A stretch of 64,000 nucleotides of DNA from Alphaproteobacteria bacterium (lineage in GTDB: Bacteria; Pseudomonadota; Alphaproteobacteria; Reyranellales; Reyranellaceae). The stretch covers positions 806,001 to 870,000 of the forward strand of contig JAHBYP010000002.1 in NCBI GenBank assembly GCA_019635875.1, in the 5' to 3' direction. The notes beneath the pieces were generated by a model. It did no database searches. It saw nothing but the letters and a program-made list of their open reading frames with translations, and had not been told where the DNA came from. Of this stretch, positions 1 through 12,638 are shown piece after piece; the stretch's first letter is position 1; every line of letters begins with the position of its first letter. The position numbers and the translations under genes are program-made.

Positions 1-2125
<2,125 letters not shown>

Positions 2126-2180
2126 GATCGGACCAATGGCGAACGATAGCAGGGCTTCTCGAGGGCGCGCGGGCACCCGA

Positions 2181-2198
2181 CCGGCCCTTACAGGCCGG
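2181..2198. terminator. Short GC hairpin between DUF3576 gene and leuS
   Basis: A perfect six-base-pair stem (ccggcc / ggccgg) with a six-base loop lies in the 164 bp gap upstream of leuS. There is no T-run, so it may be a weak terminator, a leader structure or chance. Confidence 0.2.
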
Positions 2199-2289
2199 CG
2201 GCGATAAGTCGGGGAAGCCGCTGATATCCGATCATGGGCGGGCAGGCTAGGGCCCGCCGCGCGATTGTCAACTCGCTCGCCGGTAACGG

Positions 2290-2871
2290 TCAGTTGCCCG
2301 TGGCGGCGATGCGCAGCTGGCGGGCCCGGGTAAGAATCGCGTTCTCGAACTCGAACGCGGTCTTGGGATCGACCGGGGCGTCGACCCAGCCGCGGCCACC
2401 CGCCTGCTGCTGGCGGATGATCGAGGCGCGGATGGCGTCGGCGCGCAGGTCGCGGTCGAGGATCAGCACCTGCAGCTTCAGCCGTTCGCTGGGCGACTCG
2501 GTGAACTGGAACCAGTCGGTGATGATCAGCCCGCCGAACGGGTCGGCCGAGGCGATCGGCCACTTGTTGTCAATGATCACATCGAGCGAGGCGCGCCACA
2601 GGAAGGCGTTGACGGCGATGCCCGGCTCGTCGAGGCCCTTGCGCTTCTCGTCACGCGAGCCGAACAGGCCGCCGGGACCGAACAGGCCGCCGCCTTCGGC
2701 CGCGCCGCGGCTCAGGCCATACTGGCGCTCTGATTTCGGGCGGGTGAGCTGATCCGGCAGCGCCGTGTCGTCGCCGCCGCAACCCGCCAATCCCGCCGAC
2801 GACGCAGCGAACACCGCGATGGAGGCAACGCGCAGAGCGCGCCGGATCGGGCGACGATGGCCTCTGGACAT
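2290..2871 (-). CDS. DUF3576 family lipoprotein
   Basis: Predicted outer-membrane or periplasmic lipoprotein of the alphaproteobacterial DUF3576 family; the exact role is not established. A signal sequence is followed by a lipobox, LAGC, with the lipidated cysteine at residue 31. A glycine-rich linker comes next, then the conserved domain ([30 protein letters not shown]). I chose the ATG at 2871 because AGGGAG lies nine bases upstream and because it puts the positively charged n-region directly before the hydrophobic core. A longer start at 2931 is possible but adds 20 unlikely residues. Its position just upstream of leuS on the same strand suggests co-transcription. Confidence 0.85.
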   Translation of the reverse strand: MSRGHRRPIRRALRVASIAVFAASSAGLAGCGGDDTALPDQLTRPKSERQYGLSRGAAEGGGLFGPGGLFGSRDEKRKGLDEPGIAVNAFLWRASLDVIIDNKWPIASADPFGGLIITDWFQFTESPSERLKLQVLILDRDLRADAIRASIIRQQQAGGRGWVDAPVDPKTAFEFENAILTRARQLRIAATGN

Positions 2872-3349
2872 TGATGAGGGCTCCCTGTGACGGCGCGGCG
2901 GCTCTTGGGCCATTCGGCGCGCCAAGGCCAACTTATATAGGGGAAGTCGGTCGCCGGAAACAGCTAGTCGGCGGCCAGCCCGGCGGACGCGGGTGGAGCC
3001 CGATCGCCCAGCCTACAATAAGTCAGTAATTTCAATAGGATAGCAATTTGTCCTGTTATGAAACATACCATATTTAGCGCCAACCCCGAATCTACCTCAA
3101 TATATTGACCCTTCTGGGGGTACGCCAAACTGGTGGCTCGGCGGCCGATTTGTGGCGTCCGTGCCACACCTCGCCACCGAATTGGCGCATCTGCCTTTGG
3201 TTTCTTGACCCCTGATAGGGCGGCGAGTTTAATCCGCCATGGCCCGTCGAGTGGCAGGAGCGGTTTTGGCCGAGTTGTGTGGCTAGCCCTTCTAAAACCG
3301 GTCGCCGTCGGTCCTGATCGCGAGACGCAGCAGAGAGAGAGAGGGAGAA
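2872..3349. other. AT-richer porin leader region, no gene seen
   Basis: This 478 bp gap between divergent genes is much richer in A/T around 3010-3110 than the rest of the window. It holds a perfect 12-base palindrome at 3097-3108 (tcaatatattga), an imperfect one at 3037-3054 (aggata...tgtcct), and the porin promoter further down. A 67-codon minus-strand reading frame at 2964-3167 has no recognisable features and is not called. Confidence 0.6.
3205..3233 (+). promoter_or_regulatory. Sigma-70-type promoter of the porin gene
   Basis: TTGACC at 3205-3210 and TTTAAT at 3228-3233 each match the housekeeping -35 and -10 hexamers in five of six positions and are separated by exactly 17 bases. Transcription from here would leave a 5' leader of roughly 110 bases before the porin ATG. 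Confidence 0.6.
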
Positions 3350-4549
3350 ATGAAGAAAGTCCTCCTGGGGACGACCGCTTTGATCGCAGGCGGCCTCGCG
3401 GCCGTGCCGGCGATGGCGGCCGATCCGATCAAGATTGGTGTCGGCGGCTATATGCAGCAGTATTTCAACGTCGGTCACTACGGCGGCATCGGAACCGGCG
3501 CCACGGCCACCGACTTCCGCACGCCGAACTACAAGTACGAAGGCGAGATCTGGTTCATCGGCCAGACCAAGCTCGACAACGGCACCACCATCGGTGTGCG
3601 CTTCGAGCTCGAAGGCTGGTCGCAGGCCGCCGGCACCACCACGGACACGATGGACGAAGAGTACATCTTCGCCTTCGGCGACTGGGGTCGTATCGAGTTC
3701 GGCGGCATCGACGTCGTGTCGTACCGCATGTTCTACGCTGCGCCCAACGTGCTGCCGGGCTACGGCTCGACGCAGTTCAACTTCGGGGCGGGCTCGGCGA
3801 CCATCAGCGGCGCCAACGGCGCGCTGCACGCCAACGCGGCTGCTCCCGGCATCTTCCAGGACGCCAACAAGTTCAACTACTACACGCCGCGCTTCTTCGG
3901 CTTCCAGGCCGGTGTGTCGTACACGCCGTACATGACGGCGAACAACACGGCGGGCTTCGGACCGCTCAATGCGGCCGCGACCTGCGGCTTCACCGGTGGC
4001 GCCGGCAACGCACCGCTCTGCACCAACATGCAGAACGCGTATGTCAACGGCGTGTCGCTCGGCCTCAACTACGTGAACAAGTTCGGCAACCTCGGCATCG
4101 CCGTGGCGCTGGGCTACGACGGTGCCGCTTACGACCGGGGCATCCTCAACAACGGCCTGCAGCGGCACTACCACGCGGTTGGTGGCGGCGCTCAGATCAG
4201 CTATGCCGGCTTCACGGTCGGCGGCAGCTTGACCTGGGACAACAACGGCCTGATCGCGGGCAACGAGAACATCCGTTGGTCGGCCGGCGTCTCGTACGAG
4301 ACCGGCCCGTGGGCGGTGAGCTTCACCTACCACGGCGGTACGCGGCGTGAGAGCGTCGCGGCACTGGCGGGTCCGGGCGGCGCGGTCGGCACCGACCAGG
4401 TTCACCTGTTCATGGTCGGCGGCACCTACGCCATCGGACCGGGCATCAGGCTGGTCGGCGGCTTCTACTACGAGGCGGCGTCGGGCCAGAACCAGTCGGA
4501 GCGCACGGACAGCTGGCAGTTCCTGCTCGGAACGGCCCTCACGTTCTAG
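3350..4549 (+). CDS. Gram-negative outer-membrane porin
   Basis: A 399-residue beta-barrel porin with a classic signal peptide (MKKVLLGTTALIAGG...AMA, cleavage before ADPIKIG). The mature protein is built of alternating amphipathic strands rich in Gly, Tyr and Phe (VGGYMQQYFNVG, WFIGQTKLDNGTTIGVRFELEG, EYIFAFGDWGRIEFG). It ends in Phe (LLGTALTF), as outer-membrane proteins need for Bam-dependent assembly. It resembles general diffusion porins of Rhodospirillales-type alphaproteobacteria. A purine-rich ribosome site (gagagggagaa) precedes the ATG. The strong promoter, strong terminator and T/A-poor codons fit an abundantly made protein. Substrate specificity cannot be read from the sequence. 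Confidence 0.93.
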   Translation: MKKVLLGTTALIAGGLAAVPAMAADPIKIGVGGYMQQYFNVGHYGGIGTGATATDFRTPNYKYEGEIWFIGQTKLDNGTTIGVRFELEGWSQAAGTTTDTMDEEYIFAFGDWGRIEFGGIDVVSYRMFYAAPNVLPGYGSTQFNFGAGSATISGANGALHANAAAPGIFQDANKFNYYTPRFFGFQAGVSYTPYMTANNTAGFGPLNAAATCGFTGGAGNAPLCTNMQNAYVNGVSLGLNYVNKFGNLGIAVALGYDGAAYDRGILNNGLQRHYHAVGGGAQISYAGFTVGGSLTWDNNGLIAGNENIRWSAGVSYETGPWAVSFTYHGGTRRESVAALAGPGGAVGTDQVHLFMVGGTYAIGPGIRLVGGFYYEAASGQNQSERTDSWQFLLGTALTF

Positions 4550-4576
4550 TCGCGACGTCCAGCGTCGAAAGCATCG

Positions 4577-4610
4577 GAGAGCGGGCCTCGGGCCCGCTCT
4601 CTTCTTTTTT
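4577..4610 (+). terminator. Rho-independent terminator after the porin
   Basis: A perfect 11 bp stem (gagagcgggcc / ggcccgctctc) with a three-base loop is followed by a T-rich tract ending in six Ts. It lies between the convergent porin and hemW genes. Confidence 0.9.
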
Positions 4611-4625
4611 GCGCTCCGGATGCCG

Positions 4626-5810
4626 TCAGCGCAGCAGGCGCGCCAGCACGGCATCGAGCCGCTGGCGTCCGGCGGCGGTGGCGCGCAGGCGCTCGGCGTC
4701 GAGCGCCAGAAAGCCGCCTTCGATCAGGCGGGACAGGGCCTGCGAATCAATGGCGTCGAGGGGATCGCGGCCGGTGAGCGCGCGGAAGCGCCCTCGATCG
4801 ATCCCCTCGACCAGCCGAAGGCCCATCATCAGGGCTTCGCGCGGCATCTCGTCCCGATCGACGAGGCGATCCTCGGCGGTCGCGTGGCCCCTTGCCTCGA
4901 CCTGCTCGAGCCAGGCCTCGGGTCCGCTGGCCTGGCGCGTGGCGCGCTTGCCGCGCGCGGTATCGGCGCGATCGACGGCGAAGCGGCCATGCGCCCCCGG
5001 CCCGACGCCGACATAGTCCTCGTAGCGCCAGTAGATCAGATTGTGACGGCAGGCCGCGCCTTGTCGGGCATAGTTGGAGATCTCGTAGGCCGGCAGGCCG
5101 TGCGCGGCCATCAGCGCGCCGGTTTCCTCGTACAGCACGGCGGCGGTGTCCTCGTCGGGCATGGCGAAGGCGCCGTGCGCGTGATCCTGCCAGAAGCGCG
5201 TGCCGCGCTCGAGCGTGAGCTGGTAGAGCGAGAGATGCTCGCCGGCGAGTTCCAGCGCGCGCGTCAGCTCGGCGCGCCACGCCGCCGGCGTCTGGCCGGG
5301 CCGCGCGTAGATCAGGTCGAAGGAATAGCGCGCGAAGACGGCGCGCGCCGTGGCGATCGCCGCCAGGCCCTCGTCCACCGAATGCGCGCGGCCGAGGAAG
5401 CGCAGCGAGCCGGGATCGAGCGCCTGCACGCCCAGCGACACGCGATTGACGCCGGCCTCGCGCACGGCCTCGAAGCGCGCCGCCTCGACCGAGGTCGGGT
5501 TGGCCTCCATGGTAATCTCGACGTCGCCGGCGAGGGGCCACAGATCGCGGATCGTACCGATCACCGCGGCGATCGTCGCCGGCGGCATCAGCGACGGCGT
5601 GCCGCCGCCGAAGAAGACGCTGTCGACCCTGCGGCCTGTCGTGCTCTTGGCATAGTGAGCAAGCTCGGCGAGCAGCGCCTCGCGCCAGCGCGTCTGGTCG
5701 ACGCCGTCGCGGACGTGGCTGTTGAAGTCGCAATAGGGGCACTTCGAGACGCAGAACGGCCAGTGCACGTAGACGCCGAGCTGGCGTCGCGCGTCGTTCA
5801 CCGGAAGCAC
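4626..5810 (-). CDS. hemW: Radical SAM heme chaperone HemW
   Basis: Cytoplasmic radical-SAM protein of the HemW family, formerly annotated as oxygen-independent coproporphyrinogen oxidase. The family is known to bind heme and deliver it to target enzymes. The iron-sulfur motif CxxxCxxC is at C20, C24 and C27 (HWPFCVSKCPYCDF). It is followed by the SAM-binding FFGGGTPSLM and the EITMEANP stretch, with a HemW C-terminal domain at the end. The length of about 394 residues is normal. The GTG at 5810 overlaps the end of rdgB. A second GTG at 5801 would overlap the rdgB stop as GTGA and is an equally credible start. Last gene of the rph-rdgB-hemW operon. Confidence 0.93.
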   Translation of the reverse strand: MLPVNDARRQLGVYVHWPFCVSKCPYCDFNSHVRDGVDQTRWREALLAELAHYAKSTTGRRVDSVFFGGGTPSLMPPATIAAVIGTIRDLWPLAGDVEITMEANPTSVEAARFEAVREAGVNRVSLGVQALDPGSLRFLGRAHSVDEGLAAIATARAVFARYSFDLIYARPGQTPAAWRAELTRALELAGEHLSLYQLTLERGTRFWQDHAHGAFAMPDEDTAAVLYEETGALMAAHGLPAYEISNYARQGAACRHNLIYWRYEDYVGVGPGAHGRFAVDRADTARGKRATRQASGPEAWLEQVEARGHATAEDRLVDRDEMPREALMMGLRLVEGIDRGRFRALTGRDPLDAIDSQALSRLIEGGFLALDAERLRATAAGRQRLDAVLARLLR

Positions 5811-6415
5811 CGCGCCACGAGCCTGGCGAAGGCATCGGCGCGGTGGCTGATGCTGTTCTTCACCGCGGGTTCCATCTCACCACAGGTCATCGCCCAGCCA
5901 TCGGGCTGGAAGGTGGGATCGTAGCCGTGGCCATTGCTGCCGCGCGGCGGCCACACGATGGTGCCGCGCACCTGGCCCAGCACGCTCTCGACATGGCCAT
6001 CGGGCCACGCCAATGCCAGGGCGCAATTGAACGTCGCGGCGCGCGCCTCGGGCGTGTCGGGCACGCCACGGCGGGCGAGCTCGCGCTGGATGCGTGCCAT
6101 GCCGGTCATCGCATCGCGGTTCGGGCCCTCCCAATCGGCGGTGTGCAGGCCCGGCTGACCATCGAGCGCGTGCACCGACAGGCCCGAATCGTCGGCCAGT
6201 GCGGGCAGGTTGGCGGTGCGCGCGGCTGCGCGCGCCTTCAGCTCGGCATTCTCGAGGAAGGTCGTGCCGGTCTCCTCCGGCACCTCCAGCCCGAGCTCGC
6301 CGTGCGAGAGCACATGCACGCCGAAAGGCGCCAGCATGCCGCCGATCTCGGCCGCCTTGCCGGCGTTGTGCGTGGCTACCACCAGCTGCGAACCGCTGAA
6401 GCGGCGCGGCGTCAT
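5798..6415 (-). CDS. rdgB: dITP/XTP pyrophosphatase (Ham1 family)
   Basis: House-cleaning nucleotide pyrophosphatase that hydrolyses non-canonical purine nucleotides such as dITP, ITP and XTP to monophosphates, keeping them out of DNA and RNA. The 205-residue protein begins with the family motif THNAGKAAEI (residues about 15-24). It contains PALADDSGLSVHALDGQPG, the metal/substrate region, and ends with YDPTFQPDG and ISHRADAF, matching the conserved C-terminal nucleotide contacts. It starts ten bases after rph stops and overlaps hemW, so the three genes are almost certainly one transcript. Confidence 0.95.
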   Translation of the reverse strand: MTPRRFSGSQLVVATHNAGKAAEIGGMLAPFGVHVLSHGELGLEVPEETGTTFLENAELKARAAARTANLPALADDSGLSVHALDGQPGLHTADWEGPNRDAMTGMARIQRELARRGVPDTPEARAATFNCALALAWPDGHVESVLGQVRGTIVWPPRGSNGHGYDPTFQPDGWAMTCGEMEPAVKNSISHRADAFARLVARCFR

Positions 6416-6425
6416 CGATCGCGCC

Positions 6426-7151
6426 TCAGCTTCGCTCCAGCGCGGTGCGCTGATGCACGCAGAGCTCGCCGATGCCGCGCTTGGCCAGCGCCAGCAGGGC
6501 GAGGAACTCGGCCTCGCTGAAGGGATCCTTCTCCGCCGTGCCCTGCACCTCGACCAGGCCGCCGGCGGCGGTCAGCACGAAATTGGCGTCGGCCTGCGCC
6601 GCCGAATCCTCGGGGTAGTCGAGGTCGAGCACCGGCGTGCCGTTGTAGACACCGCAGGAAATCGCCGCGACCTGGCCGGTGATCGGATACTTCTTCAGCT
6701 TGCCGGCCTTCTGCAGCCCGTTCATGGCGATCGCCAGCGCCACCCACGAGCCGGTGACGCTGGCGGTGCGCGTGCCGCCATCGGCCTGCAGCACGTCGCA
6801 GTCGACCTTCACCTGCATTTCGCCCATCGCCTCGAGATCGACCACGGCACGCAGCGCGCGGCCGATCAGGCGCTGGATCTCCTGGGTGCGGCCCGACTGC
6901 TTGCCGCGCGCCGCCTCGCGGTCGGTGCGCGTATGGGTCGAGCGCGGCAGCATGCCGTACTCCGCCGTCACCCAGCCGCGGCCGCTGCCGCGCATCCACG
7001 GCGGCACGCGCTCCTCGACCGAGGCGGTGCACAGCACATGGGTATCGCCGAACTTCGCCAGGCAGGACCCTTCAGCATGGCGCGAGAAGCCGGGAATCAG
7101 CTCGATCGGGCGCAGCTGATCGGGCGCGCGGCCGGAAGGTCGGATGGACAT
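6426..7151 (-). CDS. rph: Ribonuclease PH
   Basis: Phosphorolytic 3'-5' exoribonuclease that trims tRNA 3' ends. The 241-residue protein has the family landmarks: [13 protein letters not shown] at the N-terminus, [57 protein letters not shown], and the phosphate and metal region [15 protein letters not shown]. The ATG at 7151 gives the normal length; the open frame extends upstream without family similarity. It sits 13 bases downstream of a small membrane protein and ten bases upstream of rdgB, on the strand opposite hrcA, a common alphaproteobacterial arrangement. Confidence 0.96.
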   Translation of the reverse strand: MSIRPSGRAPDQLRPIELIPGFSRHAEGSCLAKFGDTHVLCTASVEERVPPWMRGSGRGWVTAEYGMLPRSTHTRTDREAARGKQSGRTQEIQRLIGRALRAVVDLEAMGEMQVKVDCDVLQADGGTRTASVTGSWVALAIAMNGLQKAGKLKKYPITGQVAAISCGVYNGTPVLDLDYPEDSAAQADANFVLTAAGGLVEVQGTAEKDPFSEAEFLALLALAKRGIGELCVHQRTALERS

Positions 7152-7164
7152 GGTCTTCCTGTGG

Positions 7165-7614
7165 TCATCGTCCGCCCGTCCGGCGGAGCCGGTCGAGGGC
7201 GTGCCATGCGCCGACAGGGTCGCGCAAGGGGCCGATGAAGGTTTCCGTTGTCGCGCCCCGGGCGGCGTCGAGGCCGGGGCGGATGACGACACCCCGGCCG
7301 AAGATGCCGTGCGAGCGCACCGCGACCGAACCGATCGATTCGCCGCCGAAGCGGATGGCGCCGCCGCGCCGCGGTCGGGCGGTGGCCCGGCGGCCGTCGA
7401 TCTCCAGCGGTGGGCGCAGCCGCAGCTGGACCTGGTCGATGACGGCGAAGACGGCGATACCGGCGCACACCCACTGGGCGTAGGCACGGCCTTCGGTCAG
7501 CCAGACGATGGCGCCCACGATCAGCGCGAACAGCAGCGGCACGATGGCCGCGGCCAGCGGATCGGCCCGGAAGACGAGCCGGGCAGGCGGGGCGTCGATG
7601 ACCCTGTCGTCCAT
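7165..7614 (-). CDS. Small two-helix membrane protein, unknown function
   Basis: A 149-residue protein I do not recognise. Two hydrophobic segments are visible, about residues 19-39 ([21 protein letters not shown]) and 45-62. They are followed by a basic, beta-rich cytoplasmic domain of about 85 residues reminiscent of small PH-like membrane-associated domains, although that resemblance is weak. It ends 13 bases before rph and starts 62 bases from hrcA on the opposite strand, so it is probably the first gene of the rph operon. The membrane segments and position favour it over the overlapping frames. Confidence 0.6.
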   Translation of the reverse strand: MDDRVIDAPPARLVFRADPLAAAIVPLLFALIVGAIVWLTEGRAYAQWVCAGIAVFAVIDQVQLRLRPPLEIDGRRATARPRRGGAIRFGGESIGSVAVRSHGIFGRGVVIRPGLDAARGATTETFIGPLRDPVGAWHALDRLRRTGGR

Positions 7615-7676
7615 CGCCGCAGTCTCGCACCGGCCCGGCGTTGACGCTATCGGGCCCGCTGCCTAGATTCTAGGGC

Positions 7677-8783
7677 ATGCAACGGCCCATCACGCGACTC
7701 GAGCCGGTGCCCCGCCCATCGGCCAGCCGCACCCTGGTCGGCACCGCCGCGCCGGTTGCCGAGCTCAACGATCGCGCCCGAGAGGTCTTCCGGCGCATCG
7801 TCGAGTCCTACGTCGAGACCGGCGAGCCGGTGGGCTCGCGCACGCTCACGCGCCGGCTGACCGAGCATCTTTCGCCGGCGACCATCCGCAACGTGATGGC
7901 GGATCTGCAGGATTCCGGCCTGCTGTTCGCGCCGCATACCTCAGCCGGCCGCGTTCCCACCGAGGCGGGACTGCGCCTGTTCGTCGACGGGCTGCTCGAG
8001 GTCGGCGTGCTGAGCGAGGACGAGCGGGCCGGCATCGAGGCGCGCTGTGCAGGCAACGGCCGCAGCGTGCAGGAGGTGCTGGAGCACGCCAGCTCGCTGC
8101 TGTCGGGCCTGTCGCGCTGCGCCAGCATGGTGGTGGCGCCGCGCAGCGAGCAGCCGCTGAAGCACATCGAGTTCGTGGCGCTGGGACCGGGCCGGGCGCT
8201 GGTCGTGCTGGTGACCCAGAACGGCACGGTCGAGAACCGCCTGATCGAGCTGCCCATCGGCATGCCGCCCTCGGCCCTGATCGAGGCCGCCAACTATCTC
8301 GCCGCGCGCCTGGTCGGCCGCACCTTCGAGGAGGCCAGGGAAGAAATCGCCGCCGAGCTCGCCGGCCAGCGCGCCCAGCTCGACGCGCTGACCCAGCGCG
8401 TGATCGAGGCCGGGCTGGCGACCTGGGGCGGCGGGCCGGGCTCCTCGCTGATCGTGCGCGGCCAGGCGCGGCTGCTCGAGGACGTCACGGCGCTGGCCGA
8501 TCTCGAGAACATCCGCCGCCTCTTCGAATCGCTGGAACGCGGCGAGAGCTTCATGCGCCTGCTCGACCTGGCGGGCGGTGCCGAGGGCGTGCAGATCTTC
8601 ATCGGCGCCGACAACCCGCTATTCGCCAATACCGGCTGCTCGGTGATCGTCGCCCCGCTGCGCGGCGAGCGCGAGAAGATCGTCGGCGCCATCGGCGTGG
8701 TCGGGCCCACGCGCATGAACTACGCCCGCATCATCCCGCTGGTGGATTACACGGCGAAGGTCGTCGGCCGGCTGGTCGGCTGA
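7677..8783 (+). CDS. hrcA: Heat-inducible transcription repressor HrcA
   Basis: DNA-binding repressor that holds heat-shock operons off by binding CIRCE operators and depends on GroE for activity. Of 368 residues, the N-terminal winged helix is clear: ARxVFRRIVESYVETGEPVGSRTL, then LSPATIRNVMADLQDSGLL and HTSAGRVPTEAGLR. The GAF-like dimer domain follows (IEFVALGPGRALVVLVTQNG, VIVAPLRGEREKIVGAIGVVGPTRMNY). It lies upstream of grpE in the same orientation with a 98 bp gap. I found no CIRCE inverted repeat within this window, so its target here is probably groESL elsewhere in the genome. Confidence 0.95.
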   Translation: MQRPITRLEPVPRPSASRTLVGTAAPVAELNDRAREVFRRIVESYVETGEPVGSRTLTRRLTEHLSPATIRNVMADLQDSGLLFAPHTSAGRVPTEAGLRLFVDGLLEVGVLSEDERAGIEARCAGNGRSVQEVLEHASSLLSGLSRCASMVVAPRSEQPLKHIEFVALGPGRALVVLVTQNGTVENRLIELPIGMPPSALIEAANYLAARLVGRTFEEAREEIAAELAGQRAQLDALTQRVIEAGLATWGGGPGSSLIVRGQARLLEDVTALADLENIRRLFESLERGESFMRLLDLAGGAEGVQIFIGADNPLFANTGCSVIVAPLRGEREKIVGAIGVVGPTRMNYARIIPLVDYTAKVVGRLVG

Positions 8784-8881
8784 GCCTGTCGCACCGGGTT
8801 GACCCCGGGCGGGCGACCACCTAAGTCAGGGCGGACAGGACGGCGAGGCACAGTGTCTCGCCGTCGGCGTTTCAACCCTGT

Positions 8882-9532
8882 ATGGCTCGCCAGATCATGC
8901 CGTCCGACACCGCCTCCCATAAGCCGCCGCCCGAGGATCCGGGCCTGGAGCCGGAGTTCAGCCTCGACATCCCCGAGCCGCCGCGGGGCGATGCCGATGA
9001 CCCCGCGCGCGTCATCAAGGAGGCGGCCGAGGCCAGGATCGCCGAGCTGGAGACGCAGCTGGCCGAGGCCAAGGACCAGTGGATCCGCGCCGTCGCCGAC
9101 GCCCAGAACGCGCGGCGCCGCGCCAAGCTCGACGTCGAGGAGGCGCACAAATTCGCCGTCCAGCGCTTCGCCAAGGACGTGCTCTCGGTGGGCGACAATC
9201 TCGGCCGCGCCTTGCAGGCCCTGCCGCCGGGCGGCGAGGGGCTGGACGATCGGCTGAAGGGCGTGGTGCAGGGCGTCGAGGCGACCCAGCGCGAGCTGCA
9301 GGCCGTGCTGGAGCGCAATGGCGTCAAGAAGATCGAGGCCCAGGACAAGCCATTCGACCCCAACCTGCACCAGGCCGTGGCGCAGGTCCCCGATCCGTCG
9401 CGGCCCGGCAACACCGTGGCCCAGGTCTACCAGGACGGCTACGTGATCAATGACCGGCTGCTGCGCGCCGCCATGGTCGTGGTCGCCACCGGCGGGCCGC
9501 CGGCCGCCCCGGCCAACGACACCACCAAGTAA
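8882..9532 (+). CDS. grpE: Nucleotide exchange factor GrpE
   Basis: Co-chaperone that releases ADP from DnaK. The 216-residue protein shows an acidic, proline-rich N-terminus and a long coiled-coil helix (residues about 45-90, EARIAELETQLAEAKDQW). The GrpE core follows (ADAQNARRRAKLDVEEAHKFA, LSVGDNLGRAL), then the beta-wing domain with FDPNLHQAVAQV and GNTVAQVYQDGYVINDRLLRAAMVVVA. An ATG at 8897 (MPSDTAS) is an alternative start. The expected partner dnaK follows, but an opposite-strand ATPase gene separates the two. Confidence 0.95.
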   Translation: MARQIMPSDTASHKPPPEDPGLEPEFSLDIPEPPRGDADDPARVIKEAAEARIAELETQLAEAKDQWIRAVADAQNARRRAKLDVEEAHKFAVQRFAKDVLSVGDNLGRALQALPPGGEGLDDRLKGVVQGVEATQRELQAVLERNGVKKIEAQDKPFDPNLHQAVAQVPDPSRPGNTVAQVYQDGYVINDRLLRAAMVVVATGGPPAAPANDTTK

Positions 9533-9552
9533 GGCGTCTTCGCGGCGCGCGT

Positions 9553-10329
9553 TCAGCCGGCGGTCTCCATGGCCGCGCGCATGAAGCCGTCCGGATCGGC
9601 GAAATAGTCGCGCACGACGCGCCAGTGCGAGGTGTCCTCGGGCCGGCCGCGCCGGATGCCCTGGGGTTCCATGATCAGCAGGTCGGCGCCGGGATAGCCG
9701 ATGATCAGCGGCGCGTGGCTGGCGATGAGCACCTGCGCCCGGCCAGCTTCCTCCATCCGCCGAAGAATGTTGAGGAAGCGGATCTGGCGCTGGGGCGAGA
9801 GCGCCGCCTCGGGCTCGTCGAGGATGTAGATGCCCTGGGCATGGGCGAAGCGGTGCTCGAACAGGGCCAGGAAGGCCTCGCCGTGCGAGCGGGTGTGCAG
9901 CGAGCGGCCGCCATAGGCGTCGACGATGCGCGGACCGGGTTGGGGGTCGCGGTCGAGCTCGTCCATCTGGCTGATGAAGTTGAAGTAGCTCTCGGCGCGC
10001 AGGAAGAAGCCCCTGGTGACGCGGGGCAGCCAGGCCAGGCGCAGGCAGCGCGACAGGGCGGGCGCCGCCTCCTGCGAGAGGAAATTGCGCGTGCCGCTTT
10101 GCATGGCAAAGCCGATCTGCCCGGCGATGGCCTCCAGCAGGGTCGACTTGCCGACCCCGTTCTCGCCGACGATCACCGTGACCTTGTGCGTGAAACCCAG
10201 ATCGAACCGGCGGTCGGCGAACAGCGGCAGGTTGAAGGGATGCCGCGACCAGTCCTCGACGCGCTCCGGCAGGAGCGTCACGCGCTTCAGGAAGGGCGGC
10301 GGCAGGCGGGAATGGGTGGCGCGGGGCAT
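9553..10329 (-). CDS. AAA/ABC-type ATPase, predicted (COG3910-like)
   Basis: A 258-residue stand-alone ABC/SMC-type ATPase with no membrane or DNA-binding domain visible. Walker A is GENGVGKST at residues 55-63. A signature-like SHGE lies at about 148-151, Walker B is IYILDEPEAALSP at about 167-179, and a switch histidine sits in ASHAP (203-207). Short family proteins of this kind are widespread predicted ATPases of unknown function. Its location between grpE and dnaK on the opposite strand is unusual; its stop is only 20 bases from that of grpE. A role in stress or DNA maintenance is possible but not shown. Confidence 0.8.
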   Translation of the reverse strand: MPRATHSRLPPPFLKRVTLLPERVEDWSRHPFNLPLFADRRFDLGFTHKVTVIVGENGVGKSTLLEAIAGQIGFAMQSGTRNFLSQEAAPALSRCLRLAWLPRVTRGFFLRAESYFNFISQMDELDRDPQPGPRIVDAYGGRSLHTRSHGEAFLALFEHRFAHAQGIYILDEPEAALSPQRQIRFLNILRRMEEAGRAQVLIASHAPLIIGYPGADLLIMEPQGIRRGRPEDTSHWRVVRDYFADPDGFMRAAMETAG

Positions 10330-10443
10330 GGCGGCACCCTATCCGCAACGGGCGGCAGTCTGGAGGGCTTCCAGACAGGCCCAGCCGAAGGGCAGGGCAT
10401 GGCCCGGCCGCAAAAATGCCGTAAGCATCGGCCTCGCGGACCG

Positions 10444-10470
10444 TTGCAGGGGTATCCGGAGACACTATAT
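10444..10470 (+). promoter_or_regulatory. Possible dnaK promoter
   Basis: TTGCAG at 10444-10449 and CTATAT at 10465-10470 lie in the 256 bp divergent gap between the ATPase and dnaK genes. The 15-base hexamer spacing is short for sigma-70. A GTTG / CTATAT reading with 18 bases between fits the looser alphaproteobacterial RpoH pattern. This assignment is tentative. Confidence 0.3.
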
Positions 10471-10585
10471 AGCCCTTTGGAAATCGCGGCTTTTTGCCGT
10501 CGAATCTGTATCCGAACTCCAGGGGGACGTCCCGGTGCCGTCAGGGCCGAACGGATCCCGCCGCTGACAAGAGAGGCAATGCATC

Positions 10586-12526
<1,941 letters not shown>

Positions 12527-12638
12527 GGCGGTCGAAGGTGATCGGCGCCCCCATCCGTGCTATCAGCCCCGGGTGGGGGCGTTCGCGTGTTGCGGACCTT
12601 GATGCAATGGCGGCTCGCGGCGGCCGCGGATACGCGTG

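Noticed and set aside
2964..3167. 67-codon minus-strand frame in the porin leader
   Set aside because: No ribosome site, motif or membrane signal, and it overlaps regulatory palindromes.
7615..7676. Possible CIRCE operator before hrcA
   Set aside because: The TTAGCACTC-N9-GAGTGCTAA pattern is absent; only short chance matches are seen.
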